DNA of 64,000 nucleotides, from the NCBI GenBank assembly GCA_007258455.2, contig VDFB02000001.1, positions 13,253,918 to 13,317,917 on the forward strand, read 5' to 3'. Made by a program: the position numbers and the translations under genes. Each line of letters starts with the position of its first letter. The stretch's first letter is position 1. Below, piece by piece: positions 1 to 13,032 of the stretch. The notes under the pieces are model-generated. The model was not told the DNA's origin. It did no database searches and saw only the letters and a list, made by a program, of their open reading frames with translations. Origin of the DNA: Sequoia sempervirens. Lineage: Eukaryota > Streptophyta > Pinopsida > Cupressales > Cupressaceae.

Positions 1-1113
1 CCAAGTAGGACACTATGAAATTTGAAGGTATTCTCAAACTCTAGCTATATGTGTGAAATTGTGAGGGTTGGTAATAAATACACAAACTCAATGAAATGTA
101 TTACAATAGAGATTTAATCATAAAACTGAATCAAATTGAAACAAGAGTAAATTCCTAAAAAAAAGTTCCATTATTCTTTATTCTCAAGGATTCATTAAAT
201 CATATTGGCTCTCAGATTTGTGTATGCACTATGATTGTTCGAATGAAAACTTGAGAAATGAGATGCTATTCAAAATGCAAGAATCTAATTCCTACATGAT
301 TTAACAACAAATGATAATGATGCTAAGATCATGATGTTGTTGTATAAAATAGAGATTATAATATGATAATGATGTTAAATTCTATGATGGAAATGTTGTA
401 TGAAATCTAAGATGATAACTAAAACGCAACTATAAACTAAGACATGATTCTAAATTAATATGGTACTACAATGCAACTTGCTAAATATTAAAATGCTCTA
501 AATGTTCAAACTCTAAAAGCTCCAATTGCTCCAATGTTATTCCGACATAATAAGTTTACTCAAGATGGGATGATAAATGTTGTAGCAAGAGATTGTATTT
601 ATAGGATTTCCAAAGCATCTTGTGATATGGCAGCAACCAACCGTCAAGATTTCAACATGAGAGATGAACGGTGGAGATGGAAGAATCATGGAGGATGTTC
701 CCTTGACCAAGGGCAACATGCCAAATGTATGAGAGAATAAAATGTGTGAGATTTCCAAGTGTCCAAAGTTTGTTTTGGAATTGGTTGAGAACAATGCAAT
801 TTAAATATTAGACATATTTAAATGCATGTGACACTTGATGAGGTGGCAAGAGGAAAATTTGTAGACATGTGCCTAAATTCAAATTAGGAATTTAAATTTA
901 GTGAGAAGATTATTAATTAAATAAAACAAACTATGTGAATTTATTTATTTAATTAAAATAGAAGAATATGAATTTAGATTGAAGAATTAGAAGAGTGTGA
1001 ACTATATAAATAAATTTGGAATTTATTTATAAGTAGACGAATTAAAAGCGTTCATTAATTAAATAACCTGTATTTAATTAATTAATTGTCTTGACTGGTT
1101 TTAGGTGTATACA
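1..1113 (-). repeat. 3' LTR of element 1 (partial at window edge)
   Basis: Bases 141-1113 match 13344-14333. The right edge reads GGTGTATACA, which on the minus strand gives an LTR starting TGTATACACC. Bases 1-140 have no partner at the other LTR, where that part seems deleted, but they lie where the LTR should continue if it resembles the 1,234-bp LTR of element 2. The sequence is AT-rich with repeated AATTAAATAAA and TTTATTTAATT motifs, as in the LTRs of element 2. Confidence 0.85.
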
Positions 1114-1129
1114 TTTTTCCCCTCTTTGA
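1114..1129 (-). promoter_or_regulatory. Polypurine tract of element 1
   Basis: Directly beside the inner edge of the 3' LTR, the minus strand is a purine run (CAAAGAGGGGAAAAA). The same position in element 2 has CAAAGAGGGGTAAAA. This is where the primer for second-strand synthesis is expected, and it fixes the element on the minus strand. Confidence 0.8.
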
Positions 1130-2487
1130 AGTGATGTGTTTACACGTTGCTTCAAAGAAAAATTTGTTGTTGATGCCGACAAAAAAAATTTCGATGCCCC
1201 AGATGCTAATTTTCAGGTGATGACGGATATATGCCCCCTTGGGAGATAAATTGATGATTTTTTTAATTTTTAGGACATTTTGAATTTTTAAAAAAATTGA
1301 TGATTTTTTGATGATTTGATGATGATTTCAAAATTTTATGATCCAAAAATGATTTATCTCCCGAAAAATGATGTTGAACCTACCAGATGATGGAGTGATT
1401 AATTAAGCCTCTTTTTGACTCCTTGTGTTTGATGATTGATAATCGCTTTAGCCGATTGTTTGATTTGATGATGTTTGATGATGTTGATAGATTGACCTCA
1501 TGATAGGTGAGGATCAATGATAGGATGATGATGATTGACCTCATGATAGATGAAGATCAATGATATGATGATGATGATTGACCTCATGATAGGTGAAGGT
1601 CAATGATAGATGCTCAACGAGATTTGATCGAAATCTCATTGGAGTTGATTAGATTTGATTGATTGATTGATGTTGATTGATTGATAAGATTGTTGATTTG
1701 TGATATGTTATGATCATAAGAGGATTTTACAATTCTTCAATCTAGGGAACGCTTCCTAAAGACATGGGACATGATTTTGCATTTGGGATAGGTCGATTTA
1801 GATATTATTAGTCGGTGTGGTTTATCATCTTTGATTGATATGCCCTAGTATAGGATTGATTAATGTATCGATACTTGATGATGTACTGATACTTGATGTA
1901 TACACTTATTTAGTCAGAGATTTTGTGATTTTTTCCACTTTGTTGATGTATCTCTTAGACACATTTGGATATCATTGTATACTTGACATTGTGATTTTGA
2001 GATTTATATGATATGCAATGATGATGATGATTGATATGTGTCTATATGTGTTGACTATGATGGATGTCTATGATGGATACATTTAATTTCTATTATATAT
2101 GTTATGTGATGTTCTATATGATGATGGTATGATATGTTATGGATGAAAATGATGAAACATGTGTTATGATTCTATTATGCTTTATGAATGATTCCTATAT
2201 GATACATGTGATGGAATGGATGAATGTATGATAATGTTAATGCATGAGTGAATGGATCGATGGAATGATTGTATGATGGTGCATAGTTCTATGTGTTTAT
2301 GATGTTTATATGATGCTTATGTGATGCTTATGTAATGATTATGAGATGTATGCAATGATGGTATGATAATGCATGATTGATGATTCTATATGCTTTATGG
2401 ATGATGTTTTATGCTATGTGAGATAGATTTGATTATGCAAATGATGTGTGATTTTTATGTACATTCATGTGATGATTATGTTGATCC

Positions 2488-2716
2488 AATTAGTCCTTTG
2501 TCAGTTTTGGATTTGAGTAATAACAAATTCATAGGTTGTATTCCATACACCCTGGAAAATCTATCTTCACTACTGGTTTTAGATGTTCATAATAATGGCA
2601 TTTTATCTTTACAGGGAAACTTGCTTACCAATCATGTTTCTCAGCAACTTTTTCTTCTTGGAAATCTTACTCTGCTGGATATGTCTTTCAATCTTCTTAA
2701 TGGACCATTTTCTTAA
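2488..2716 (+). pseudogene. Leucine-rich-repeat receptor-type gene fragment inside the retrotransposon spacer
   Basis: The plus strand encodes about 75 residues with plant-type extracellular leucine-rich repeats: LSVLDLSNNKFIGCIP, then LSSLLVLDVHNN, then LGNLTLLDMSFNLLNGP. These follow the LxxLxLxxNxxxGxIP pattern of receptor-like proteins and receptor kinases. The frame begins in simple-sequence DNA and stops straight after the last repeat, so there is no signal peptide, membrane segment or kinase. It runs antisense to the host element. The fragment is most simply a piece of host gene captured by or inserted into the element; which of the two cannot be told here. Confidence 0.75.
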
Positions 2717-3826
2717 TCCATTAATAATAGATGAAATGATTTTGATTATGTAAGTGAGATGCAATGCACTTCTTTTTGTGTTTTCTAATGTGGATATTAT
2801 GATGTAATGCATGGATGGATGAATGATGTGATAATGTATATATGAGATGAGAATGCTTTCTAATGTATGAAAATGATGATGCAACTATATGAGAATGATG
2901 TGTTTTTGGTTAATGTCAAATGTACTCAATCCATTAATGCTAGAGATAACATCATTGTGAAATTTTGCTAGCCTTGGAAAACCCATAAATCAAATGCAAA
3001 CTAACATGGATGCAATCTAACTTAATCGTGTAGATCTAATATGCAAATGTTGTCATCATAACAACCAATTTTTCATGCTTTTTATCATCATTAAGCTTTT
3101 AAAATGTTGAAAGTGAGTACAAATATCAATGGTATAATTAGACCATGATGACCTGAGTACTACTTCAATGATTTTTGATATTGCAAGTTAACACAAGCAT
3201 CTAGGTATAATTGAACCGAGATGACATGAGCATTTCTCACATAAACAGACAAGAGTTAATCATTTTCCTATGAAAATTCAGAATGTTATCAATGATCCTT
3301 TGTAGACCACATCTCACAACAATTTGCATAGTAATAATGATCAACTCACAGACAATAGACAAAGAAAAATCATACTCCTTCCTAGCTCCTCTAGTTCAAT
3401 ACATCATTGAGTTTCTCCAGAGATATGATAACAAAAATCAAAGTACAACAATTGAACATTCATGCCAAAGTGATAAAGTCATGATTTAGAAGGAACATCA
3501 TCCATTTAAATTTGTTTTGATTTGATTAATTTGGCTATTTGATGTGGATGGTTGATGTTTTCATGTTTGTGATTGATGTTTAATGATGGGTTTTGCACTA
3601 TGATCATTGTGTTTGTTGTGTTTGTCCTATTGTTGTTTTTCTATTGGTTTAAGCTCAAAGTTTATTTGCCCCCAGTGAGTTTAGGATTTTGCCCCTAGCC
3701 TAGGGTGAGACGCAACCACAATGTCAGGATATGTACATGAGGCTTTCTGAAGATAGGCAGATTGATGGCAAAAGCGAATGGTCGACATGCTCAAATAGAT
3801 GGAAAAGCTAACCTATCACAAATAGC

Positions 3827-3947
3827 CCCTGTTGTCAGGTTTTCACTAGTTTTTATTGCACTTTTTTTTATTTTTCACTTTTTTTTTATTTTTCATTTTA
3901 TTTTATTTTTGTTGTTACCAAGACATCTGTTTACCAGGTTTTCATTA
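3827..3947. repeat. Direct repeat CTGTTxxCAGGTTTTCA flanking a T-rich tract
   Basis: Copies at 3827-3849 and 3924-3947 flank a pyrimidine-rich stretch just past the end of pol. Element 2 has the same arrangement at 45362-45384 and 45464-45486. Its keeping in two diverged elements suggests a shared non-coding element at the pol 3' end; no function is known to me. Confidence 0.6.
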
Positions 3948-4049
3948 AGGCAACCATTTTTTCAAGACTTTTTCTCATGTTTTTTATTTTTTCAGGACTT
4001 TTACCGATGCAATGGATGAACTAGATGTAGAACTTTTTGAGATGCAGGT

Positions 4050-7000
4050 TGTTGAGGGGTTCATCAAACAAATCCCCTTAAGGCGTAGACAGCTAATATG
4101 CCCCTGATCTGAAGACTGATACAAAAACAAAGGGACCTAGCCAGTTTGGTTTAAATTTCCCCTTCTTCTCTCGATCTTGTTGATTACGGGGATTTTCTTT
4201 TAGGACCAAGTCACCCACTTGAAATGTTTTAGGTTTTACTCTGTGATTGTAAATTTTGGATATCCTCTACTGATAGGCTTTCAAGTGATCCATTGCATGT
4301 TGACTACGCTCATCCAACTATTCCAATTCCTGTAACCTAGACACTCTGTAATCCTCATCTAAGATGATCCATTTTAGTGACACACAAAGTGATGGTAGTT
4401 GAAACTCAATAGGTAGAATGGCATCTGATCCATAGACTAGAGCATAGGGTGTCACTCCTATCGAGGTGCGAATGTTGGTTTGATAAGCCCACAAAGCAGG
4501 GTTCAGTTGAATGTGCCAATCACATCCAACATCATTGATGATTTTCTTCAGGATTTTTAGGATGGTCTTGTTTGAGGCCTCTGCTTGGTCGTTTCCTTGA
4601 GGGTAGTATGGTGTAGAAAACTGATGTTGGATATGAAATCTCTCACAAAGTTCTTGGACATCTTGATTCTTGAAAGGTCTATTGTTATCCATGATAATGG
4701 ATTGAGGGATACCATACCGATAGATGATATAATTTAGGATGAAAGATCCAATTTGTTTTCTTGTGATGGTGGTTAGGGGAACAACTTCAATCCACTTCGT
4801 AAAGTACTTTGTGGTTGTGATGATGAACTTGTGCCCAATTGATGAAGATGGATGAATTTTTCCTACAATATCCAGTCCCCACTGACAAAAAGGCCATGTT
4901 GATGCGAATGGTTTTAGCTCTTGTATTGGTGTGTGTATCAGGTTTCCATGGATTTGACATTTTTGGCACCTTTTGACATATTAAAAAGACTCCTCCATAG
5001 TTTGCCAATAGTAACCCAAATGTAGGAGTTTCTTAGCTAAAGTTAGGCCACTTGAATGTGTCCCACAAATACCTTCATGAACCTCACGTAAAGCGGTTTC
5101 AACTTCATTACATTCAAGACACGGAATGAGAGTACCATCAAGACCTCGTCGATAAAGTACATCAGCTATTAGGGTATGTCAAGCTGCTTGTTGAATAAAG
5201 TTTCATTTTTTGTTTTGGGATAAATTTGGTGGTAGGGTATTTTCTTTTAGATAGGTGTAGATTTTCTCGTAGATAGAAGCATCAGCCTTGGCTAGATGGT
5301 GTATGACTTGGGATTCGGGGTTATCATTGGTGGGGTTAAATAGTTGTTCCACCATGAACTCATAATGAGCTCACTTTTTAGGAATCTATAAGAGAGAGGC
5401 AATGGTAACCATAGCATCAGTAGCTTTGTTGTCACCTCTTGGAATATGCTCAAATTTGATCTCCACAAAATAATTTTTTAAGTCATCAACCATTCTTTTA
5501 TATGGCATCAATTTATCATCTTTTTGTCTGGTACTCATCATTCACCTAATTAATGACTAGTTGGGAATCACCATAGACATTCAAATTTGTGATCTTCCAT
5601 TCGACTGCTACTCTGATTCCAATGATCAATGCTTCATATTTAGTTGTGTTGTTAGTGCAGGGAAACATTACCCTGTAGGACTTTGGAATGGTGTGTCCTT
5701 GTGGTGTGATAAATAAGATTCCTGCACCTAATCCATGTTGTGTGTAAGATCCATCAAAGTATAACATCCAATTTTGTGTTGACACTATTAGAACATCTGC
5801 ATCTGGAAATTCAATGCTCATTGGGTGATTATCTTGTAGTGGTGCTTCAGCGAGTTGATCCGATATGGCTTGACCTTTGATTACTTTCATGTCCACATAC
5901 TGGATATCAAACTCGCTCAATATCATTACCCACTTGGCTAGTCTTCATGCCAAGGAAGCTTTATTGAGTAAGTACTTCAATGGATCAATTTTGGCTATGA
6001 GTTTGATGGTGTGAGTCAACATGTAATGTCTTAGTTGTTGGATAGCAAATACTACCGCTAGAAAATATTTTTCAATAAAGGTGTAATTGATCTCATAACC
6101 ATTCAAGGTCCTACTAATGTAATAAATTTCCCTTTCCTTTCTTGTAGAATCTTCATGTGCCAATAAAGCGCACAAAGATATCTTTGTTGTTGCAATATAG
6201 AGTAATAATGGCTTTCCTTCAATGGGCGGTGCTAGTATGGGTGGTGACATCAGATATTACTTAAGTTGACTGAAGGTTGCTTCACATTTTTCATCCCATT
6301 TGAAAGAAACATTATAGTGTAACAAATTATTGAAGGGATGAGTTTTATCGACCAACTATGCGATGAACCTCCTGAAGGATTGGAATCGTCCTTGCAAAGA
6401 TCTGAGTTGGCTAATATTCTTTAGAGGAGGCATCTCCATGATGGCTTTAACTTTCATGGGATCCACCTCAATGCCTTTGGCTGGCACAATGTATCCCAAA
6501 ATTTTGGCCGATGTCACGCCAAATAAACATTTCTTGGGATTTAATCTTACATTGAATTTCTCTAGTTTGGTGAAGATCTTGTCTAAAATTTCCAAATTTC
6601 CCTCTCAGGTGAATGATTTTTCCAATAAATCATCTACATAGTCTTCCATAAAGGTATGCATCATGTCATGGAAGATGGTGGTCATCGCTCACTGATATGT
6701 GGCTCCAACATTTTTCAACCCAAAAGGCATTACATTCCAAAAAAAAGTACCCCAAGGACATGTGAAGGCTATCTTATCTTGATCTTCAGGTGCTATTTTT
6801 ATCTAATTGTAACCTAAAAATCCATCCATAAGTGATAACATTTCATGTCCAGCAGTCAAGTCTACGATAATGTCAATGTTAGGTAGAGGAAAATCATCAT
6901 TCAGGCAAGCCTTGTTGAGATTCCTGAAATCCATGCATATCCTAATACTTTTATCTAGTTTTGAAATTGGTAAAATGTTTGATATCCACTTAGCATAATC

Positions 7001-8050
7001 AATAGGTCTGATAAATCCCACATCCAATAGTTTCTTCAACTCAACTTTCACCAAGAGGGCGATATGGGGGTGCATTTTTCTCAACTTTTGTTTCACTGGT
7101 TTTACTCCAGGTGGTAGTGATAATGATGCATGATGAGCTTTGGATCCATACCTGGCATGTCAACATAGGACCACACAAAGTTTATTTTCCTCTCTTCAAA
7201 GAACTTAGTGAAGCTTGGTTTTTCCTCCTCTATCATGGATACTGCTAGATGTAGAGTCTTGAAAGTTTCATTTGTACCAACATTGATGGATTGTGTGTGT
7301 TCAATTAGCACTGAAGATCTCTCATGATAGTGTTTGAGAAGAGTGTCAAATCTCCCATCTTTTGGTGCCTCGAAGAGGTTTTCACCAACATATGTGCTCT
7401 TTATTTTAACTTTTTCTTGATCTAATATTGTCATTGAATGGTTTTCACTATTAGATCTATTTTTTATATTCATTGTTTTGCAGCTAAGAGATTTGGCACT
7501 CCCCTTTTTTGAAGCCTTTTTACAAGATTCATTGGTGGAACATGTTTCAATATTGTCAAAGCAAAGGAAGTTCACAATAGCATCATCATTTGGAAAGGTA
7601 GGCAGATCAAGCAGCTTTGTTTGGTCCTAGTCAATCAATTCGGTACCAATGTTAAGGAATCGTCAGATTGGCTAAGGTCAAATGGGGTAAGTGTAATGAT
7701 GGCCATGTCATCAAAGTTTCTGATAGCAATATCGAGGTCTATGATATTACTCTCTTTTGAAGTATCTATCTCGCTCAAAGTATGATCGTCTTCACTTGAA
7801 TCATCAATATGTTGTGATCCAATTTCAAGTGGTCTAGAACTTGAGCTCTGTCCCTCCATACGTGTTGGTGTATACTTTTGTATCACATTAATTTCCTTAT
7901 CAGGACAAGATTCTTCAGAGAGGGAATCCCATTCATATTCATTAGAATCCGTTTCAAAACTATCTCTCAACTGAAGGATTCTCTCAACAACTTGCTACTT
8001 ATTTTCTTCTTTTGATTCTTCCCTATATCCTAGCCCTGTTTTATCCTTTG
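4050..8050 (-). pseudogene. pol of element 1 (RT, RNase H, archaeal-type RNase H, integrase), broken
   Basis: Read on the minus strand, the pieces in order are: an acidic linker (about 7970-7102), the start of RT (7096-6803, with KWISNILPISK and the LMDGFLGYN motif), the later RT (6595-6356), a Ty3-type RNase H (6250-5945), a second, archaeal-type RNase H (5926-5546, with LYFDGSYTQHGLGAGI and NNTTKYEALI), an integrase zinc-binding part (5008-4787) and the integrase core (4692-4318, with DNNRPF and YYPQGNDQAEASN). Each aligns with element 2. Many stops and frame changes separate the pieces, so no polyprotein can be made. The paired RNase H domains are a hallmark of the Tat lineage. Confidence 0.88.
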
Positions 8051-8400
8051 AATTCATTGTGATGGGTTGTATTGGTTCTATGATTCCTTCTTTTATTTTA
8101 CCGATAGGACCTTTTCCTTCATATCCCATCTTTTCTAGGATTGTCTTCCCTTTTCCATATTGCTTTGTTTGTATGTTGAGAGTTCATGCTTGTGATTGTT
8201 CTTCATCCTTGTATAACCAATTCAAAATCTCCTTGTCTTCTAATTCATTCACTAAAGTGCCCGCTTTTACAAACTTTCCATCAAGGAGTGTGGTTGGTTG
8301 CAATTATTGTTGTCTTGATGTGGATGGTTGCCCATATGACTTAGGAGAATATGAAAGTTATGATAAACGTAAGGATTTCTCAAATGAATATTCCCCCGAG

Positions 8401-8668
8401 CCTTTGTCTTTTAATTGGATCTTTTCAACCTATTTTGATAAGGCATTGAGTTGACCTTCCTGATCTTATGGAGTAGAATTACCAATACCTTTGTCTTTTA
8501 ATTGATCATTTACCTTGGGTTGATTCGACGAAGAATTTGATGTACTTTCGTTACTTGATGGAGTGGAATCACTGATACCCTTATCCTTTGATAGGTCCTT
8601 TTTCTCAACCCACTTTGACAATGAATTTAGTTGTCTTTCATTGTTTGATGAAGTAGGATTGGAGATTC
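8401..8668 (-). repeat. About 90-bp tandem repeat, three copies, in the gag-pol linker of element 1
   Basis: Copies begin near 8401, 8488 and 8578. On the minus strand each encodes a roughly 30-residue polar unit containing a (L/S)KDKG motif, with two copies followed by a xxSTP stretch. Element 2 does not show the same array; its linker instead repeats a glycine-rich, G-patch-like segment. The stretch lies between protease and RT, a region that seems free to change in length. Confidence 0.6.
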
Positions 8669-8755
8669 CCTATTATGTGGTACAAAAGTTTCTTGGGTTG
8701 TTTTGAGTGTGTTACAATATTGGGGATTGTTGGAGTCAGCTGCAATAGTGATTTC

Positions 8756-11167
8756 CTACCCATTGAAAGGAAATTTCAAACATTGATGATATGTTGAGGG
8801 CACTACTTGCATCTCATGAATCCAAGGATGTCCCAAGAGTATGTTGTATTTCAACTCTTTATCCAATACTTGGCAGATTATATCTTTGAAAACTGGTCCT
8901 ACTTGAATTGGTAAGACAATTAATCCTTGGGAGGGTCTTTCTTCATCATCATATGCTTTCATTGTGATTTTCCTTCTAGGATTAATAGCATTTTCTGAAT
9001 ATCCAAGTGCATGGAAAAGTTTTAGAGTGCATATATTTAGGCCAGCTCCACCACTATTAGAACACGTTTGGCACAGTGTTTATGAATTAGAACCTCAATG
9101 TGGAGGGAAGCGTTATGTGGATGGGTGATTGATACATCATCATATTCAAAAAATGATAAGCAATGAGGTGCAATCAAGTGTCCCACCATAGCTTGAAATT
9201 GGAAAACCTCTAGATCATTTGATACCATGGTGGCTACTAGAGCTTGTTCTAGGATCTCTTTGTGCACTGGTGAAATCTTGAGAAGTTCCAATATGGATAT
9301 TTGGGAAAGTATTTTCTGCAATTGATCAACTATGTTATATTTGGTTGCAAGGACAACAACAGTTGCTTTAGATGTAGAGGAGGCAACTCCTTTCAATGTT
9401 ACCTTGGCTTGCCCTCTTGTGATCATGTTGATTGGTGAATTGTCTTGTTTTTCTTTGATTTTAATGGCATTAATTTGATTGTCACTTGGGACAACATTTG
9501 TGATTAGATTTATTGGTACAATGTCATTAATTTGATGTGATTTGGTATGGATATTGTGGTGATGAGTTTCAACTGTCACAATATTTCTTTGGCCCTTGAT
9601 TTTGATGTCCTTGTTTTGATGTTCAACTACCTCAACACAATGAATGGTAGAATCATAAATATAGTTCACATTTTTGCCTTTGGTATTTGATGAAGAAGAT
9701 TCCTCTTTTTCATAGTTTGGTAGAGGATTCTTGAAAGCTCCATGATCATTGTTTGTTTGGGGTCCTTCCACAAATATGGTCTTGTTATCAATCAAGTCTT
9801 GTATCAAATGTTTTAGCTGCACAAAATCATTGGTTTTATGTCCTTTGTTTATGTGAAAGTCACAATAGTGTGCATCATTCCACCACGAAGGTTTAACCTA
9901 GGTTTCCCAATTTCTTTCCTCTGGTAATGTTATAACTTTGGCTGCAAGAAGCTCCTTTAATGTTGATTCTAATGATTGTCCCAAAGGTGTGAACCTTCTT
10001 CGATTTGATGATGTTCAATATGATGGTGTTATAGATTCAGCATTACCTTGATTGTTGTTTTGATTGACATTTTGGTTGTTGTTTTGGTTGTTGGGTGGAT
10101 TGTTGTTCTGATTGGTTTTGGTGGCGGTTGTTGTTAAGTTGAACACTGGTTTTGCATTTTGTTTTTCAACTATGCCATCATTGTTTCCAACATTCTTGTT
10201 TCGTTGCCAAAAATTTGGTTTATCATCATTGTTGTAATTGTTGGAGGAATTTGTTGAGTTGTTTTCATTGTAAATTTTTGACTCCTCTTTTGACCAAAGC
10301 TTCTTCAATTTTGATTATTTTTTTAATCAATTTCTCAAATGTAGGTGGACATTGCAATTCCAATCTGTAATTCATCTCATCATTTAGGTTATCAATAGAG
10401 ATTTCCATCTTTTCCTTTTCAGGTATGGTACGAGAATATCTTGCAAACAATCTTCTTCATTTTTGCAAAAATATGAGGAACGATTCACCCTTTTTCTGTT
10501 TCAAGTTGCAAAGGTCTTTCATTGTTATATCATGTTGGATGTTATAAGAGTATTGGGTGATGAACTTGTTAACCAACCCTTCAAAGGTGTTAATTGGTGG
10601 TGCAAGTTTGGAGAACCATTCAAGGCATTGTCCAGCTAGGCAACGTGGAAACAATCTCATCAAGTAAGTTTCTTCGTGTGCAAATTCTAGACTCGTGGTT
10701 CTAAATTCCCTCACATAATCTATTGGATTAGTTTTACCATTGTATTTATCATACTTTGGGAATTCACAATGTCTAGGAAAGGGAATCATGTTAATACTTT
10801 GATCAAAAGGATATGGACAAATGTCTTGTATCAAGTATCATTTTGAGGTTCCCCTTTGCATGTCAAGAATTTGTTGTTGGAGGTTTTTCATTTGATGAGT
10901 TAAGGCAGCCACTTGTTCTATATCTTGTGAATCATTTTCAAGATTTTTAGGAGTTTCTTTTAATTTACTAACATCAAAGTCAGGTGGAAGTTTAACACCT
11001 TGATTAGCCAGCATTAGGAGGTATTTTTCCCCATTTCTTTCAAAAATATTTTCTAAGCACTTGTGGAAATTTGGATCTTGTTCAGCATGTTGGATGTCTT
11101 CCTCAGTTATTTCTTCACTTTCAGTGTTGTGGGTTCCATGGAAAGGATTCTCTTTATGTTCAACCAT
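8756..11167 (-). pseudogene. gag-protease of element 1, broken
   Basis: Minus-strand pieces run from the gag N-terminus (11167-10838, start MVEHKENPFHG) through the capsid-like part (10834-10457, with CPYPFDQSINMIPFPRHCEF and a CLEWFSKL motif), an asparagine-rich stretch (10308-10015), the post-zinc-knuckle part (9822-9037) and the protease C-terminus (8962-8756, with YNILLGHPWIHEM). All align to the single gag-protease frame of element 2. The protease active-site region near 9040-9060 is split by a frameshift, and several stops lie between the pieces. Confidence 0.88.
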
Positions 11168-11632
11168 AGTGTTTTGAGTTTCAATGTTTGGAGTTTCAAG
11201 TTCTTTTTCCTTGAGTTTTTACTTTTGTAATCTTGTTTGAATGGGCATACAAGTGTTACACTTTGACTAAACTTTGATCTTTGTTTAGAAGAGCGCTAAG
11301 GATGAAAACTAAGTCAAATAGAATGACAAAATCTATTGATGAGACTAAGTTTAATTTGATTATACAAATTTGTTTCGTGATGAAAGGATGACAAATCCTG
11401 ATGATGAAACTTAGCTTAACAATCAGGGATATGATAAGTTTGATGATTTAGACACTTTGAGATGTTAGATATTGGTTGAGTTTGAAGAATTCCACTTGTA
11501 GAGGTCATTTTTTAACAATTTTATACTATTTTATACTCGAGGAATGATTCTGAGTTGAAAAAGATTCTGAATTTTGGTTCAAACTGTGAAATAGGGGATG
11601 AATTTAACTCTCAGGGTTTTCATTTATTGGAT

Positions 11633-11976
11633 GCGCTAAAACAGAGCTTGTATGTGCTAAAACAGAGAATGGATGCGCCAAAATACTACTTAGATGCACT
11701 ATAAAACTGCTTGAATGTGCTAAAACAATGAATGGATGCACTATAAGACTGCTTAGATGCACTATAATAGTGAATGGATGTGCTATAATACTGCTCAGAC
11801 ACACTATAACAATGAATGGATTTGTTATAAAACCACTCAGACGTGTTATAACAATGAATGGATATGATATAAAACCACTCATACGTGCTATAACAATGAA
11901 TGGATGCACTGCCAAATTGCACAGCGCTAGAAAATGGAGTGAATGTGCTGGAACAGAGGATAAATGCACTAATCTA
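11633..11976 (-). repeat. 21-bp array, gag-proximal leader array of element 1
   Basis: About 16 units of exactly or nearly 21 bp, built on GCGCTAAAACAG followed by a variable half (plus strand). Alternate units share their second half (CAATGAATGGAT versus ACTGCTCAGAC), giving a 42-bp higher-order period. Many GCGC cores have decayed to GTGC or GCAC, as expected from loss of methylated cytosines. Because 21 is a multiple of three, short repetitive frames open in several phases here; I do not regard them as genes. Confidence 0.85.
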
Positions 11977-12289
11977 GAAATTTTCAATGTTTTTGATAGT
12001 TTTTCTAGTTTTTAATTCATGGATCTGAATGTTTCCAAGGTATGATCAGATGGACAATGAGTTTTTCATGGTTTCTAGTTTGCAAGTTGTGAGAATCAAG
12101 TATTCAAATGGATGATTTCTTGAATTATGACTTCAAACATTGTAGAAAGTTGTCAAATAGTTGTGTCAAGCCTAGTAAATAAACATTGAGTGTGTATTCA
12201 AGAATCTGGTTTGATTCTTTTGATTTCAATAGGTATAACATAAGAGAAGATAATTCAAGCACTTTTCTATTCTCAAGGGTCACTTAAAA

Positions 12290-12880
12290 TACCACAACCC
12301 ACATCTTAAAATCATGTCAGCTCACACAACCCTATCACCCCCTAGAGGGCACCCATGTTTTTTCCTTTCCTAGGTCTTAACCAAAGTTGAATCCTCCACT
12401 TTTGGCCAATAATCCTTGATGGTTATATGGTGAGTATCTTGGGGGTAGATTCTTCCCTCCCCTTGCACTGTGATGTAGAAAGTGTTCAGAAATTGATTCT
12501 ATTGGCTTCTATACTAGATTTAATAGCAAGGGTTTCTATTCGATGTGGCAATAGATAAACTCCCTCAGGAGACCTCCCAACCTTTAGAACAAATGCTTTG
12601 GGGATGGTTATCTTGCACACTGCCGTCAAATTGTAGACTTTCCCCGAATTTTCCTTTGATTATAGTGGGTTGGAAAACTTGTCTTTAGTTGTTCTCACTT
12701 AGGCCATTCTCGTAGGGTGATTACTTTTTCCCACTACAACAGGCCTTCTAAAGGTGTTAACAAAGCATAAATAGTGATTCTAGCATTCTGATCACCCAGT
12801 AAAGGGGAGAGCATAGGCCTATCACTTTTAAGCACAATAGACAAGGGGTTCAATTAACCTTTTAATTAAGCTAGATTCCT
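12290..12880 (-). other. Conserved leader block of element 1
   Basis: This block matches 53890-54470 of element 2 in order, with shared stretches such as TCACCCCCTAGAGGGCACCC and AAGGGGAGAGCATA, although neither copy has a long frame in common. It lies between the two 21-bp arrays in both elements. Conservation without coding suggests an RNA or DNA role in the leader, for example packaging or structure; that is inference. Confidence 0.65.
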
Positions 12881-13032
12881 AATTTAATCAAAAGAAAGCA
12901 TTAAACAACTCCATCCCTTGCATACATCATCAATAGTTGCATAAGTTTTTCTTTGATCGGTGTATAAAAGTACCTGCAAGCAAAAAACACCAATTAGTTA
13001 TCAGAATTTTAAATTTTACAAAATTAAACATA

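Larger units (their letters stand above)
1130..4040 (-). other. 3' spacer of element 1, rich in ATGATG-type simple sequence
   Basis: Between the polypurine tract and the end of pol lies about 2.9 kb of low-complexity DNA dominated by ATGATG and TGATTGA motifs on the plus strand. Blocks at about 1240-1380 and 2920-3250 match the start and end of the corresponding spacer of element 2 (about 40060-40170 and 43980-44340). The mobile-domain frame that element 2 carries in between is missing here. A leucine-rich-repeat fragment lies inside. Confidence 0.7.

Noticed and set aside
8059..8454. 131-codon plus-strand frame
   Set aside because: It is antisense to the gag-pol linker of element 1, has no known domain and is not matched by a frame in element 2.
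11604..12015. Three overlapping open frames on both strands
   Set aside because: All arise from the same 21-bp array; repeats of a multiple of three open several frames at once.
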